DNA of 64,000 nt from positions 1 through 64,000 of the forward strand of contig DATAOC010000040.1 of the NCBI GenBank assembly GCA_036265915.1. The letters run 5' to 3'. Under the pieces are notes generated by a model that ran no database searches, had not been told where the DNA came from, and saw only the letters and a list, made by a program, of their open reading frames with translations. Origin of the DNA: AR12 sp036265915. GTDB lineage: Bacteria > Methylomirabilota > Methylomirabilia > Rokubacteriales > CSP1-6. A program made the position numbers and the translations under genes. Of this stretch, positions 9,129-16,711 are shown piece by piece; position 1 is the stretch's first letter, and the number at the start of each line of letters is the position of its first letter.

Positions 9129-9144
9129 TGGCATCCATGTTGCT
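9129..9144 (+). promoter_or_regulatory. Sigma-54 (-24/-12) promoter
   Basis: TGGCATCCATGTTGCT matches the consensus TGGCACGNNNNTTGCW at all positions except the sixth and seventh. The invariant GG (9130-9131) and GC (9142-9143) are exactly 10 bases apart. The start of transcription would be near 9155, 32 bases before the lytic transglycosylase start. Confidence 0.6.
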
Positions 9145-9186
9145 CAAGAGAGCCCCCCGTCGGCATTGCGTCTCGGTCCGACACCG

Positions 9187-9984
9187 ATGAGACCAACAAC
9201 CACCGTACGAAGGGGCAGGAGTCGGGAGTCCCTGAAGCAGCAGGCTCTGGGACTGCTGGTGCTGGTGCTCGCCGTGAGCACCGCGTACGCCGGCTCTCGC
9301 GTGAACATCGGCGACATCGTCGAGGCGGTGCAGTCCGGCGAATCGGCGGAGCAGGCCGTCGAGACGGTGGCCGAGGAGCCGGCGCCGAAGCAGGTCGATA
9401 TCAACGCGCACATCGAGGAAGTGGCCACGCAGTACGGCGTCGCCCCCAAGCTGGTGGCGGCCATCGTCGCCGTCGAGTCCGAGTTCAATCCGCGCGCGGT
9501 GTCTCGGCGTGGCGCCGAGGGCCTCATGCAGCTGATGCCCGAGACGTCGGCCGATCTCGAGGTCGAAGATCCGTTCGATCCGCGCGACAACATCGATGGC
9601 GGCGTACGCCATCTCAAGCGGCTGATGAAGCGGTTCCACAACGATCTGCCGCTCGTGCTGGCGGCGTACAACGCCGGCGAGCAGGCGGTGATCCACCATC
9701 GGGGCATTCCGCCGTACCGGGAGACGCGACAATACGTCGTGCGGGTCCTTCGGCGCTACGATCGCGAGGCGGCGCGCGCCGTCGCCAGGCAGCTCGCGGC
9801 GCCTAAGAAGAAGCCGATCCCGGCCCCGCCGCGCGTCGCGCGCGCGATGTACCTGCCGCCGGTCACGCCGGCCGTGGTCGCGCCGGCGGCGCTGCCCGTG
9901 ATGCCGGAGTTCATGGAGCTGGCCGCGACCGCTCCGCTGCCGCCACCGCCGCCGCCGCGGAAGCCGCAGGCCGAGTCCCCGTAA
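9187..9984 (+). CDS. Lytic transglycosylase (SLT/MltE-like)
   Basis: A 265-residue peptidoglycan lytic transglycosylase. An N-terminal membrane anchor or signal (about residues 20-36) is followed by an SLT domain: catalytic glutamate E97 in VESEFNP, then GAEGLMQLMPET and AAYNAGEQAV, all standard for family 1. A proline-rich tail ending in PPPPPPRKP suggests a linker or contact region in the periplasm. It cleaves the MurNAc-GlcNAc bond, forming a 1,6-anhydro product. ATG 9187 gives a normal signal-anchor; an upstream in-frame start would add residues read from the promoter region. It probably shares a transcript with the membrane protein 54 bases downstream. Confidence 0.88.
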   Translation: MRPTTTVRRGRSRESLKQQALGLLVLVLAVSTAYAGSRVNIGDIVEAVQSGESAEQAVETVAEEPAPKQVDINAHIEEVATQYGVAPKLVAAIVAVESEFNPRAVSRRGAEGLMQLMPETSADLEVEDPFDPRDNIDGGVRHLKRLMKRFHNDLPLVLAAYNAGEQAVIHHRGIPPYRETRQYVVRVLRRYDREAARAVARQLAAPKKKPIPAPPRVARAMYLPPVTPAVVAPAALPVMPEFMELAATAPLPPPPPPRKPQAESP

Positions 9985-10038
9985 CCGAGGCACCGCCCGG
10001 ACATCGGGCGACGACGTCGTCCAGGGGGGTTCTCACCG

Positions 10039-11250
10039 ATGCAGGATCTCATCACGGCGTTTCCGGAGCAGTGGCGCCAGGTCATCGGCGTGCTGATGGC
10101 GCCGATCGCCTGGATCCCGCGGACTCACGACGTGCTGATGGACTTCTTCCTCCACTCGCCGTCGGTGTGGGTCGCGGCGCTCAAGTACGTGCTGCTGCTC
10201 TTCCCCGCGGTGCTCGGGCTGGCGGCGATCTGGTGCACCCAGCTCTCGCTGTACACGGTGCCCTTCCGCAGCGGCCGCCTGCAATTCGTCTCCGCGCTGC
10301 TGCTGGCATGGTGGGATGCCGCTCGTGCCGTGTGGCTGTACTGGATGGGGCTCGTTCGGCTCGTCGCCGTCTTCGCGGGCGCGGTGGTGGTCCTGGCTGG
10401 CTTCGTCGTCCGGACCGTCTCGCACGCCGTTCGCCATCTGGCCATGATGCCGTTCGTCGTGACCGGGCGCATGGCGGGACGGTACTTCCAGCCGGGCGTC
10501 CCGTGGATCGCGTTCGTGGTCCTGATGCTCTGGTGCTTCCTCGAGGCCGCGGTGTTCACCCACGTTCTGTTTCCGCCGATCACCGAGATCCTGACCGACC
10601 TCGCGGAGACGCAGCTGGCGGCGCGTTTCACGGGCCCGGCCCTCTTCGCGCTGCTCCTGTTCCTCATCATGGGCAGCTTCGCCTGCATCGAGACGCTGGT
10701 CGAGACGCTGCGGACGCGCGAGCTGAAGTTCCTCGGACAGATGCTCGCCGTCGAAGTGTTCGTGGTCTTCTTCGAGGTGATGTTCCTCTACCGGGAGATG
10801 GTGGTGACCTTCGTGCCGTGGTTCGCCGAGCGACCCGCGATGACGATCGTTGCCGCCACCGGCGCCTTCGTCGGTATCCGCGCGCTGACCTGGTTTCTGT
10901 TCGGGCAATACGGGACGGCGCCGCTGCTGTCATTCATCGCGCGCCGTCCACTGGTGCCGGGCGACGGCCGTCCGGCGCCCACGGTGTCGGCGGCCGGCGC
11001 CGCCTGGTGGGAGGCGCCGCTGCATGACTTCAAGAACGAGATCGAGTGGCTGTACGCGAAGAGCGACCAGCTCCTCGAATACCTCGCGCTGCCGGTCCTG
11101 CACGTCATGGCCGCCGCCGTGAACTTCGGGATGGTGCTCGTCGCGTCGCGCCCGGTGTTTCAGCTGCCGTTCAAGCACCTCGAGGAGATTCCCGAGACCC
11201 GCACGATCCTCACCGGGCTGCACCTGCAGCCTCGCAAGTCGGCGATGTAG
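10039..11250 (+). CDS. Polytopic membrane protein, unknown function
   Basis: A 403-residue protein with roughly seven or eight hydrophobic segments (for example near residues 45-65, 105-130, 150-175 and 195-215), rich in Trp and Phe. I do not recognise a family. It follows the lytic transglycosylase after 54 bases with a G-rich ribosome site (AGGGGGG near 10023), so it is likely cotranscribed from the sigma-54 promoter. A role in the cell envelope is a guess from this context only. A strong hairpin follows its stop. Confidence 0.8.
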   Translation: MQDLITAFPEQWRQVIGVLMAPIAWIPRTHDVLMDFFLHSPSVWVAALKYVLLLFPAVLGLAAIWCTQLSLYTVPFRSGRLQFVSALLLAWWDAARAVWLYWMGLVRLVAVFAGAVVVLAGFVVRTVSHAVRHLAMMPFVVTGRMAGRYFQPGVPWIAFVVLMLWCFLEAAVFTHVLFPPITEILTDLAETQLAARFTGPALFALLLFLIMGSFACIETLVETLRTRELKFLGQMLAVEVFVVFFEVMFLYREMVVTFVPWFAERPAMTIVAATGAFVGIRALTWFLFGQYGTAPLLSFIARRPLVPGDGRPAPTVSAAGAAWWEAPLHDFKNEIEWLYAKSDQLLEYLALPVLHVMAAAVNFGMVLVASRPVFQLPFKHLEEIPETRTILTGLHLQPRKSAM

Positions 11251-11262
11251 CGAAGCGGTGGC

Positions 11263-11297
11263 CGCCGCCCGGTCGCATCGCACGCGATCGGGCGGCG
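11263..11297. terminator. Strong hairpin between convergent genes
   Basis: A 14-bp stem with one G-U pair: 5' arm 11263-11276, 7-base loop 11277-11283, 3' arm 11284-11297. It lies between the stop codons of two convergent genes and could stop transcription from both sides, though no T-run follows on either strand. Confidence 0.5.
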
Positions 11298-11300
11298 CTG

Positions 11301-12182
11301 TCAGGGCGCGATGAACGCACGCACGATGCGCAGGAACTCCTCGAGCCGGTCGTGGTGCAGCCAGTGGCCGGCACCGTCGAGACCCACCACCTTCGCCTGC
11401 CGGAAATGCGCGGCGCGGCCGTCCGCCGTCGGATCGCCGGCCCAGCTCTCCTTGCCGAAGAGCAGCAATGTCGGGCAGTCGATCCGTCCCCACAGCCGCT
11501 CGATATCCCGACGCGACATGTCGTACGGCGGAAACGTCCGCACGTAGTTGTCGAACTTCCACGAGTAGGTGCCGTCCTCGTTCTGGTTGGCGCCGTGCAC
11601 GGTCAGGTGGCGCGCCTGCTCGGCGCTGAGGTGCGGATTCTCCTCCTGCATGCGCCGGAATGCGTCCTCGATGGTGGCGTAGCGCCGCGGCAGCCGTCCG
11701 GCGAGCCCTCGCTTCTCGCGAATCCACTCGTCCATCCGCTGCTCGATGGGCTTGCTCGCGCGCTCCGCGAGGCGGTCGGGCGAGGGGCCGAGGCCCTCGA
11801 TGGCGACGACGCGCGCGACGGTGTCCGGATAGATGCCGGCGTAGCGCAGCGCGATGTTGCCGCCGAGCGAGTGGGCGACCAGCGTCGCCGGCGCCAGGCG
11901 CTGCTGGTGGATGAGCTGCGCGAGGTCGTACACGTAGGCGGCCATCTCGTAGTTGCCGTCGCCCGACCACTGGCTGTCGCCGTGACCGCGCAGGTCCGGC
12001 GCCACCACGTGCCAGTCGTCGGCAAACGCCTCGGCCACCCAGTCCCAGTTGCGACAGTGATCGCGGCCCCCGTGGAGCAGCACGAGGGGCGGTGCTCCGG
12101 CGTTGCCCCAGTCGACGTAGTGCAGCCGCAGGCGCTGGGAAAAGAAGGTGTGCGAGGTGGGACCGGCGTTGCCGTCGGACAT
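11301..12182 (-). CDS. alpha/beta hydrolase
   Basis: A 293-residue alpha/beta hydrolase, 1 of 2 in the window. Motifs in order: LLHGGRDHCRNW (oxyanion hole), DLRGHGDS, nucleophile elbow VAHSLGGN, an acid residue in LLLFGKESWAGD and histidine in GAGHWLHHDR. The layout is that of epoxide hydrolase or C-C bond hydrolase relatives, but the cap domain does not reveal a substrate. ATG 12182 is supported by a -10-like TACCGT (complement 12189-12194) that puts +1 on the start codon. Confidence 0.87.
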   Translation of the reverse strand: MSDGNAGPTSHTFFSQRLRLHYVDWGNAGAPPLVLLHGGRDHCRNWDWVAEAFADDWHVVAPDLRGHGDSQWSGDGNYEMAAYVYDLAQLIHQQRLAPATLVAHSLGGNIALRYAGIYPDTVARVVAIEGLGPSPDRLAERASKPIEQRMDEWIREKRGLAGRLPRRYATIEDAFRRMQEENPHLSAEQARHLTVHGANQNEDGTYSWKFDNYVRTFPPYDMSRRDIERLWGRIDCPTLLLFGKESWAGDPTADGRAAHFRQAKVVGLDGAGHWLHHDRLEEFLRIVRAFIAP

Positions 12183-12219
12183 GCGCCCACGGTAGCGAGC
12201 GCGGCCGCGAGCGTCAACG

Positions 12220-12248
12220 TCGACCGTCCCCGGCGACCGCGCTACAAT
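12220..12248 (+). promoter_or_regulatory. Sigma-70 promoter of the M20 amidohydrolase
   Basis: TCGACC (12220-12225), a 17-base spacer and TACAAT (12243-12248). The predicted +1 near 12255 is two bases before ATG 12257, so the mRNA would be effectively leaderless. Confidence 0.5.
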
Positions 12249-12256
12249 GCGCGGCC

Positions 12257-13504
12257 ATGACGACGACGGTCTCCGAGCTCCGCGTCAACGGCGAGCGATT
12301 GTGGGACACCATCATGGCCTCCGCGCGCATCGGGCCGGGCCGGACGCCGACCGGATTGCGCCGCCTGGCGTTGACCGACGCCGATCGCGAGATGCGCGAT
12401 CTCTTTGCACGCTGGTGTCGTGAGGCGGGCTGCGTGGTCACGGTGGACCGCATGGGCAACATGTTCGCGCGGCGTCCCGGCCGTGATGACACGATGCCGC
12501 CGGTGCTGGTCGGCAGCCATCTCGACACCCAGATCGCGGGCGGCCGCTACGACGGCATCCTCGGCGTCCTCGCCGCGCTGGAGGTCGTCCGAACGCTGAA
12601 CGACGCCTCGGTGCAGACGCGGCGGCCCATCGAGATCGTCAACTGGACGAACGAAGAAGGAGCGCGCTTCCAGCCGCCGATGCTCGGCTCGGCTGTGTTC
12701 GCCGGCGTCCGCACGCTGGAGTGGGCTCACGCGCGGGCCGATGATGCGGGCCGCACGGTGGGCGAGGAGCTCGCGCGAATCGGCTACGCCGGCGCGGCGG
12801 CGGTCGGCGGCCGGCCGGTGGACGCGTACTTCGAGCTGCACATCGAGCAGGGCCCGCTGCTCGACGACAAGGGGGTGCCGGTGGGGGTGGTGGCCGGCAC
12901 CTACGGTGTCCGCGGGCTGAACATCGAGGTGCGCGGAGAGACGGCGCACTCGGGACCGACGCCCATGGCCGCGCGCCGCAACGCGCTCGTCGGCGCGGCC
13001 ATGCTCATCGTCGCCGTGAACGACATCGGCTGGTCATACGCGCCGGACGGCAAGGCGACGACCTCGCGCATCGAGGTATGGCCGAACCTGGCCGGCATCC
13101 TGCCCGACTATGCGAAGGTCACCGTCGACGTCCGGCATCCGGAGGCGGCCACCGTGGACCGGATGCTCGCCGACGTGAAGCGCGCGATGGCCGACTGCGG
13201 GCAGCGCGCCCAGGTGGAGATGGCGATCGTCGAGGCGTGGCAGTTCGGCTCCGAGCGGTTCGACGCCGAGCTGGTGGACCTCATCCGGAACACGGCGGGC
13301 CGGCTCGGCACACCGTCGCTGGATCTGCCGAGCCAGGCCGGCCACGACGCGTACTACGTCTCGCGGGTGGCGCCGACCGCGATGATCTTCACGCCATGCG
13401 ACGGCGGTATCTCGCACAACGAGCGGGAGAGCACGCGGCTGGCGGACGCGCTGCCCGGCGTCAACGTGCTGCTCCAGGCGGTGCTGGCGCGCGCCAACCG
13501 CTGA
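12257..13504 (+). CDS. M20 Zn-dependent amidohydrolase (N-carbamoyl amino acid hydrolase / allantoate amidohydrolase family)
   Basis: A 415-residue enzyme of the hydantoinase/carbamoylase family. Metal-binding motifs are all present: H88 in GSHLDTQ, Asp in GGRYDGILG, Glu pair in WTNEEG, His in HIEQG and a late His in GISHNERES. The dimerisation lid with RGETAHSGPTPM is also typical. It would hydrolyse N-carbamoyl amino acids or ureido compounds, releasing ammonia and CO2. ATG 12257 follows a promoter that makes the transcript almost leaderless. No hydantoinase or allantoinase is next to it, so the exact substrate stays open. Confidence 0.9.
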   Translation: MTTTVSELRVNGERLWDTIMASARIGPGRTPTGLRRLALTDADREMRDLFARWCREAGCVVTVDRMGNMFARRPGRDDTMPPVLVGSHLDTQIAGGRYDGILGVLAALEVVRTLNDASVQTRRPIEIVNWTNEEGARFQPPMLGSAVFAGVRTLEWAHARADDAGRTVGEELARIGYAGAAAVGGRPVDAYFELHIEQGPLLDDKGVPVGVVAGTYGVRGLNIEVRGETAHSGPTPMAARRNALVGAAMLIVAVNDIGWSYAPDGKATTSRIEVWPNLAGILPDYAKVTVDVRHPEAATVDRMLADVKRAMADCGQRAQVEMAIVEAWQFGSERFDAELVDLIRNTAGRLGTPSLDLPSQAGHDAYYVSRVAPTAMIFTPCDGGISHNERESTRLADALPGVNVLLQAVLARANR

Positions 13505-13518
13505 CGCGCGAGCGCTGG

Positions 13519-13920
13519 CTAGAGCCGCTCGCGCTGCTCGACGAGCTTCCAGTACGTGTCCTTGTTGAGGATCTTGTCGCCGCGGAACTCGTAGAGATCG
13601 CAGCCCCGGTAGTCGAGCCGCTCGCCGTCGGCGCCGGTGCCGGTGACCATCCATACGGTCACCGCCCGCGATCCCGCGATGAACTGGTCGACGTGATCCC
13701 AGCGCATGTCGGTGATGACCTTGAAGCGGTCGGCGAGGACCTTGCGCACGGCCGCCTTGCCGTGCACGCGCCGGCCGACGGGCTCCGGGCCGCGCGCCAT
13801 CAGGAACGTGCAGTCCTCGGCGAAGAACGACATGATGCGATCGACGTCGCGACTGTTGAATGCGGCATTGATGGCCTTGAGCAGCTCCGGGGTCGGTCCG
13901 GCGGCGACCTGTGTCGTCAT
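13519..13920 (-). CDS. SnoaL/NTF2-like protein
   Basis: A 133-residue protein of the nuclear transport factor 2-like fold, with the N-terminal pattern LKAINAAFNSRDVDRIMSFF typical of SnoaL and ketosteroid-isomerase-like proteins. No signal peptide. Such proteins are small isomerases, dehydratases or ligand binders; the activity here is unknown. It ends 14 bases from the end of the convergent M20 gene. The start ATG 13920 has a GGAGGCGC-type ribosome site upstream. Confidence 0.82.
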   Translation of the reverse strand: MTTQVAAGPTPELLKAINAAFNSRDVDRIMSFFAEDCTFLMARGPEPVGRRVHGKAAVRKVLADRFKVITDMRWDHVDQFIAGSRAVTVWMVTGTGADGERLDYRGCDLYEFRGDKILNKDTYWKLVEQRERL

Positions 13921-13976
13921 GAGCGCCTCCTTCGGCGCTCGCAGCCTACACGGCGCGCGGCGCAGCGGACAAGCGG

Positions 13977-14005
13977 TTGACACGCCGCGGGGAGCCTCCC
14001 ATACT
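13977..14005 (+). promoter_or_regulatory. Sigma-70 promoter with perfect -35, leaderless transcript
   Basis: TTGACA (13977-13982), 17-base spacer, CATACT (14000-14005). The predicted +1 near 14012 is two bases before GTG 14014. No Shine-Dalgarno sits at a useful distance. Confidence 0.65.
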
Positions 14006-14013
14006 GCGGCCCC

Positions 14014-14451
14014 GTGAACAAGACCCACATCAGCCACACCAAGGATCGCGGCCGCGGTATCGATGCGCTGAAGGGCACGAGCGTGCCCGCGGTCTTCTGC
14101 GATGTCGTGAAGGTGCAGCTCAAGGAGTGCGTGATGCTGTTCGTGTCGGGCAAGCTCGGCACCAAGCCCGACGGAACGCTGGCCGGCCGGACGATGCGCG
14201 AGCAGACGCAGCAGCTGCTGGAGAACATTCGGGAGGCGCTCCGGCACGAGGGCGCGACCATGGACGACATCGTCCGCGTCCGCGTCTACGCCACGCAGGT
14301 GGACGCCGCCTCGCTGCGCGACATCCACGAGGTCCGCTCCACGTTCTGGTCGGAGGGAAAGTACCCGGCGAGCACGCTCGTGCGTGTCTCGCAGCTCATC
14401 CGCGACGGCGCCCTGATCGAGATCGACGCCGACGCCATCGTGGCCTCCTGA
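14014..14451 (+). CDS. RidA/YjgF-family protein
   Basis: A 145-residue RidA-family protein: VMLFVSGKLGTKPDG, then QTQQLLENIREALRHEGATMDDIVRVRVY and the C-terminal strand ALIEIDADAI. Classical RidA hydrolyses 2-aminoacrylate-type enamines using an arginine in PARxxV. Here the segment is PASTLVRV, so that arginine appears to be missing, and enamine deaminase activity is doubtful; it may belong to a Rid subfamily tied to a degradation pathway. The GTG start follows a good promoter immediately. The epimerase gene follows after 36 bases. Confidence 0.85.
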   Translation: MNKTHISHTKDRGRGIDALKGTSVPAVFCDVVKVQLKECVMLFVSGKLGTKPDGTLAGRTMREQTQQLLENIREALRHEGATMDDIVRVRVYATQVDAASLRDIHEVRSTFWSEGKYPASTLVRVSQLIRDGALIEIDADAIVAS

Positions 14452-14487
14452 GGCCAGCCGCGGCCGCGTAACGGCCGCGCGCGACCC

Positions 14488-15456
14488 ATGGCGCGCATCC
14501 TCGTCACCGGCGCCGCCGGATTCGTCGCGGTCAACATCGCCCGCGCTCTGGCCGCGCGCGGTCATCACGTCGTCGGCTTCGATCATCGCGCCGCCGACGA
14601 GGCTGCCCGCGCCCACGCGGGCGCCAGCGTGGGCTGGCTGATCGGCGACGTGCGTGACGGTCCCGCTCTCGCGCGCGCCATCAAGACGCACGCGATCGAC
14701 GTGCTGGTGCACGCGGCGGCGGTCACCGCCACCACGCCGGAGTGGGAGCGCGAGCGCGCCGCCGACGTCATCGGCGTGAACGTGCTCGGCACGATCGCCG
14801 CGCTGGAAGCCGCTCACGCGGCCGGGGTAGGACGCATCATCGTGCTCAGCTCGGCGAGCGCGGTCGGTCGCCGCGATCCGGGCGAGCCGTTCATCCCGGA
14901 GGGCGCAGCCGCGGCGCCCGGCGACCTGTACGGCATCTCCAAGCGCGCGCTCGAGATGGTGGCCAACCGGCTGGCCGAGCTGTACGCCGCCCACGTCGTG
15001 CTCGTGCGCCTGTCCCAGCCGTATGGACCGCTGGAGCGGCCGACGCCCGACCGCGCGGCGCTGTCGCCCATCACCGACTGGATGACGGCGGCCCACGAGG
15101 GGCGATTCCTCACCACCCCGAGCCTCGAGCTCGCCAAGGACTGGATCTACATCGACGACGTCGGCGAGGCGTTCGTCCGGCTCGCGGAGGCCGGCGAGCT
15201 GCGGCACACGCTCTACAATCTCGGTCTCGGCGAGAACGTCACCGTGCGCGCGGTGATGGACGAGATCCGTCGCGCGTGGCCCCGCATCGAGGTGAGCGTC
15301 ATGCCGAACTGGCGGCCGAATCCCAATCTCGCCGAGGATCGTCTGCGGCCGCCGCTCGAGATGACGCGCCTGGCGGCCGACGTCGGCTTCCGTCCTCGCC
15401 ACACGATCGCCGACGGAATTGCCCGCTACGCGGAGTGGCTGCGCGGCGGGCGCTAG
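14488..15456 (+). CDS. NAD-dependent epimerase/dehydratase (extended SDR)
   Basis: A 322-residue extended short-chain dehydrogenase. The Rossmann start is ILVTGAAGFVAVNIARALA, in which the third glycine of GxxGxxG is replaced by alanine. The catalytic pair is YGISK near residues 151-155 and a serine lies in VLSSAS. Such enzymes act on nucleotide sugars or on related hydroxy compounds. Its neighbours (RidA-like, maleate-isomerase-like) suggest catabolism rather than cell-wall sugars. It overlaps the end of the convergent gene by 4 bases. Confidence 0.88.
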   Translation: MARILVTGAAGFVAVNIARALAARGHHVVGFDHRAADEAARAHAGASVGWLIGDVRDGPALARAIKTHAIDVLVHAAAVTATTPEWERERAADVIGVNVLGTIAALEAAHAAGVGRIIVLSSASAVGRRDPGEPFIPEGAAAAPGDLYGISKRALEMVANRLAELYAAHVVLVRLSQPYGPLERPTPDRAALSPITDWMTAAHEGRFLTTPSLELAKDWIYIDDVGEAFVRLAEAGELRHTLYNLGLGENVTVRAVMDEIRRAWPRIEVSVMPNWRPNPNLAEDRLRPPLEMTRLAADVGFRPRHTIADGIARYAEWLRGGR

Positions 15457-16184
15457 GCGCGCGCGAACAGCCGTCCGAAGCCGTGGATGGGCTCGCGAGC
15501 GGCGAGGACGCGCAGTGCCGACCAGATCGTCGCCTGGTTCGAGGTCACGACCGGCTTGCCCGTCCGCCGCTCCAGCGCGTCGATGGCCTCGACGGCGCGC
15601 CACGCGGTGCATGAGCACAGCAGCGCGTCGGCGTCCGGCCGGCACGCGCGCGCCGCGAAGTCGACCACCGACTCCGGGGTCTGGTCGTTGATACCCTGGT
15701 TGCCCGAAGCCGCCGCCTCCGGATCGCCGTCGACGTTGAGCACCTCGAAGCCGGAGGCCTCGAGATACGCGCGCAGCCGCCGGTTGTTCCAGTCGGGGTA
15801 CGGCGTCGCCACCGACAGGCGTCGCGCGCCGAGCGTCCGCAGGGCATCGACCACCGAGGGCGTGGTCGCCACCGCCGGCACACCCGCCTCTCGCGCGATC
15901 AGCGCCAGCATGTCCCGATCCCAGCCGGGACCCTTGTAGAACGAGCCGGTCGTGCATCCGTAGGCGATCACGTCGACGCGCGCGGTGGCCAGGTAGCGCG
16001 CGCCTGACTCGATCTCGTCGTTCATGCGCTTGTAGGCGTCGTCGCCGTTGGCGTCGTTGGTCATCCACAGCCGCTGGCCGTGCACGGTCACGCCGCGCGG
16101 CACGACGAGATTGAAGTCCGCCTCGCACGTGGTGTTGGTGGAGGGCACCATCACGCCAATGCGTCGCCGCACGCCGGAAGCCAT
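15453..16184 (-). CDS. Maleate cis-trans isomerase / arylmalonate decarboxylase family protein
   Basis: A 243-residue member of the Asp/Glu racemase superfamily. It has the start GVMVPSTNTTCEADF, the first cysteine C77 in AYGCTTGS and the second C192 in CSCTAWR. The two-cysteine pattern is that of maleate isomerase; arylmalonate decarboxylase keeps only one. It likely handles a C4 dicarboxylate or related acid in degradation of N-heteroaromatics. A perfect TATAAT on the minus strand (16191-16196) puts +1 on the ATG at 16184, so the transcript should be leaderless. Confidence 0.87.
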   Translation of the reverse strand: MASGVRRRIGVMVPSTNTTCEADFNLVVPRGVTVHGQRLWMTNDANGDDAYKRMNDEIESGARYLATARVDVIAYGCTTGSFYKGPGWDRDMLALIAREAGVPAVATTPSVVDALRTLGARRLSVATPYPDWNNRRLRAYLEASGFEVLNVDGDPEAAASGNQGINDQTPESVVDFAARACRPDADALLCSCTAWRAVEAIDALERRTGKPVVTSNQATIWSALRVLAAREPIHGFGRLFARA

Positions 16185-16190
16185 GCGGGG

Positions 16191-16196
16191 ATTATA
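16191..16196 (-). promoter_or_regulatory. Perfect -10 box, leaderless start
   Basis: TATAAT on the minus strand; seven bases downstream is the first base of ATG 16184. The -35 region is not recognisable. Confidence 0.5.
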
Positions 16197-16205
16197 CGCG
16201 CGCGC

Positions 16206-16676
16206 TCAGTCCTGGAAGCCGACGAGCCGCCAGGCGTCGCCGAGACGGCGCGCCACCTCGGGCTCGCCCTGCCACGAGAGCACCGTGACCCAGCCGAGCA
16301 GCGGAAGACGCCCCGTCACCTCGCCGGTCGTGTAAACCCATGCTGCGCCGTCGACGACCTCGACGCGGTCCACCCGGACGCTCGCCCGCAGCGCCTCGTA
16401 CAGCGAGTACAGCGTGACCAGGTGCTGACGCACGTCGGGCTTGGTGATACCGCCGCTGCGGTAGTTGTCGGCGAGGTACGCGAGCACACCGCCGCTGTCG
16501 CGGGCGACGAAACGTCGGCGCGCGTCCTCCACCAGCGCGCGCAGCTCTTCGGTGGTGCTCGCGGAGGCCGGCGTCGCGACGCGCGGCGTGCTGGGGCTGG
16601 CGAGCCCGGCCGGCGGCGCCACCAGCACGGCGAGCACGGCGAAGGCAGCGACGGCGAGCGCGGCGGATCGTCTCAT
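16206..16676 (-). CDS. Secreted SnoaL-like protein
   Basis: A 156-residue protein with a Sec signal (MRRSAALAVAAFAVLAVLV, likely cut after GLAS). The mature part starts with EELRALVEDARRRFVARD and ends in a strand with DAWRLVGF, consistent with an NTF2/SnoaL-like fold (DUF4440-type). It would sit in the periplasm or outside. A -10-like TACACT (complement 16684-16689) ends 7 bases before the ATG. Function unknown. Confidence 0.72.
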   Translation of the reverse strand: MRRSAALAVAAFAVLAVLVAPPAGLASPSTPRVATPASASTTEELRALVEDARRRFVARDSGGVLAYLADNYRSGGITKPDVRQHLVTLYSLYEALRASVRVDRVEVVDGAAWVYTTGEVTGRLPLLGWVTVLSWQGEPEVARRLGDAWRLVGFQD

Positions 16677-16711
16677 GGGGTTCAGTGTACGGCAGCCGCC
16701 GAGGCGAGCGA

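Larger units (their letters stand above)
8948..9186. other. Intergenic region upstream of the lytic transglycosylase
   Basis: A 239-base gap without a convincing gene. It holds a perfect 10-base palindrome TGTTGCAACA (9092-9101), a small hairpin (AAAATC 9104-9109 with GATTTT 9113-9118) and a sigma-54-type promoter at 9129-9144, in the order expected for an activator site upstream of a -24/-12 promoter. Confidence 0.55.

Noticed and set aside
13519..16128. Very long open frames on the opposite strand of clear genes (for example 869 codons at 13519-16128 minus, 672 at 33152-35170 plus, 828 at 49229-51715 plus, 643 at 54017-55948 minus)
   Set aside because: They are side effects of GC-rich third positions. 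Their translations are dominated by Arg, His, Gly and Ala without recognisable domains, while the other strand encodes known families with full motifs.
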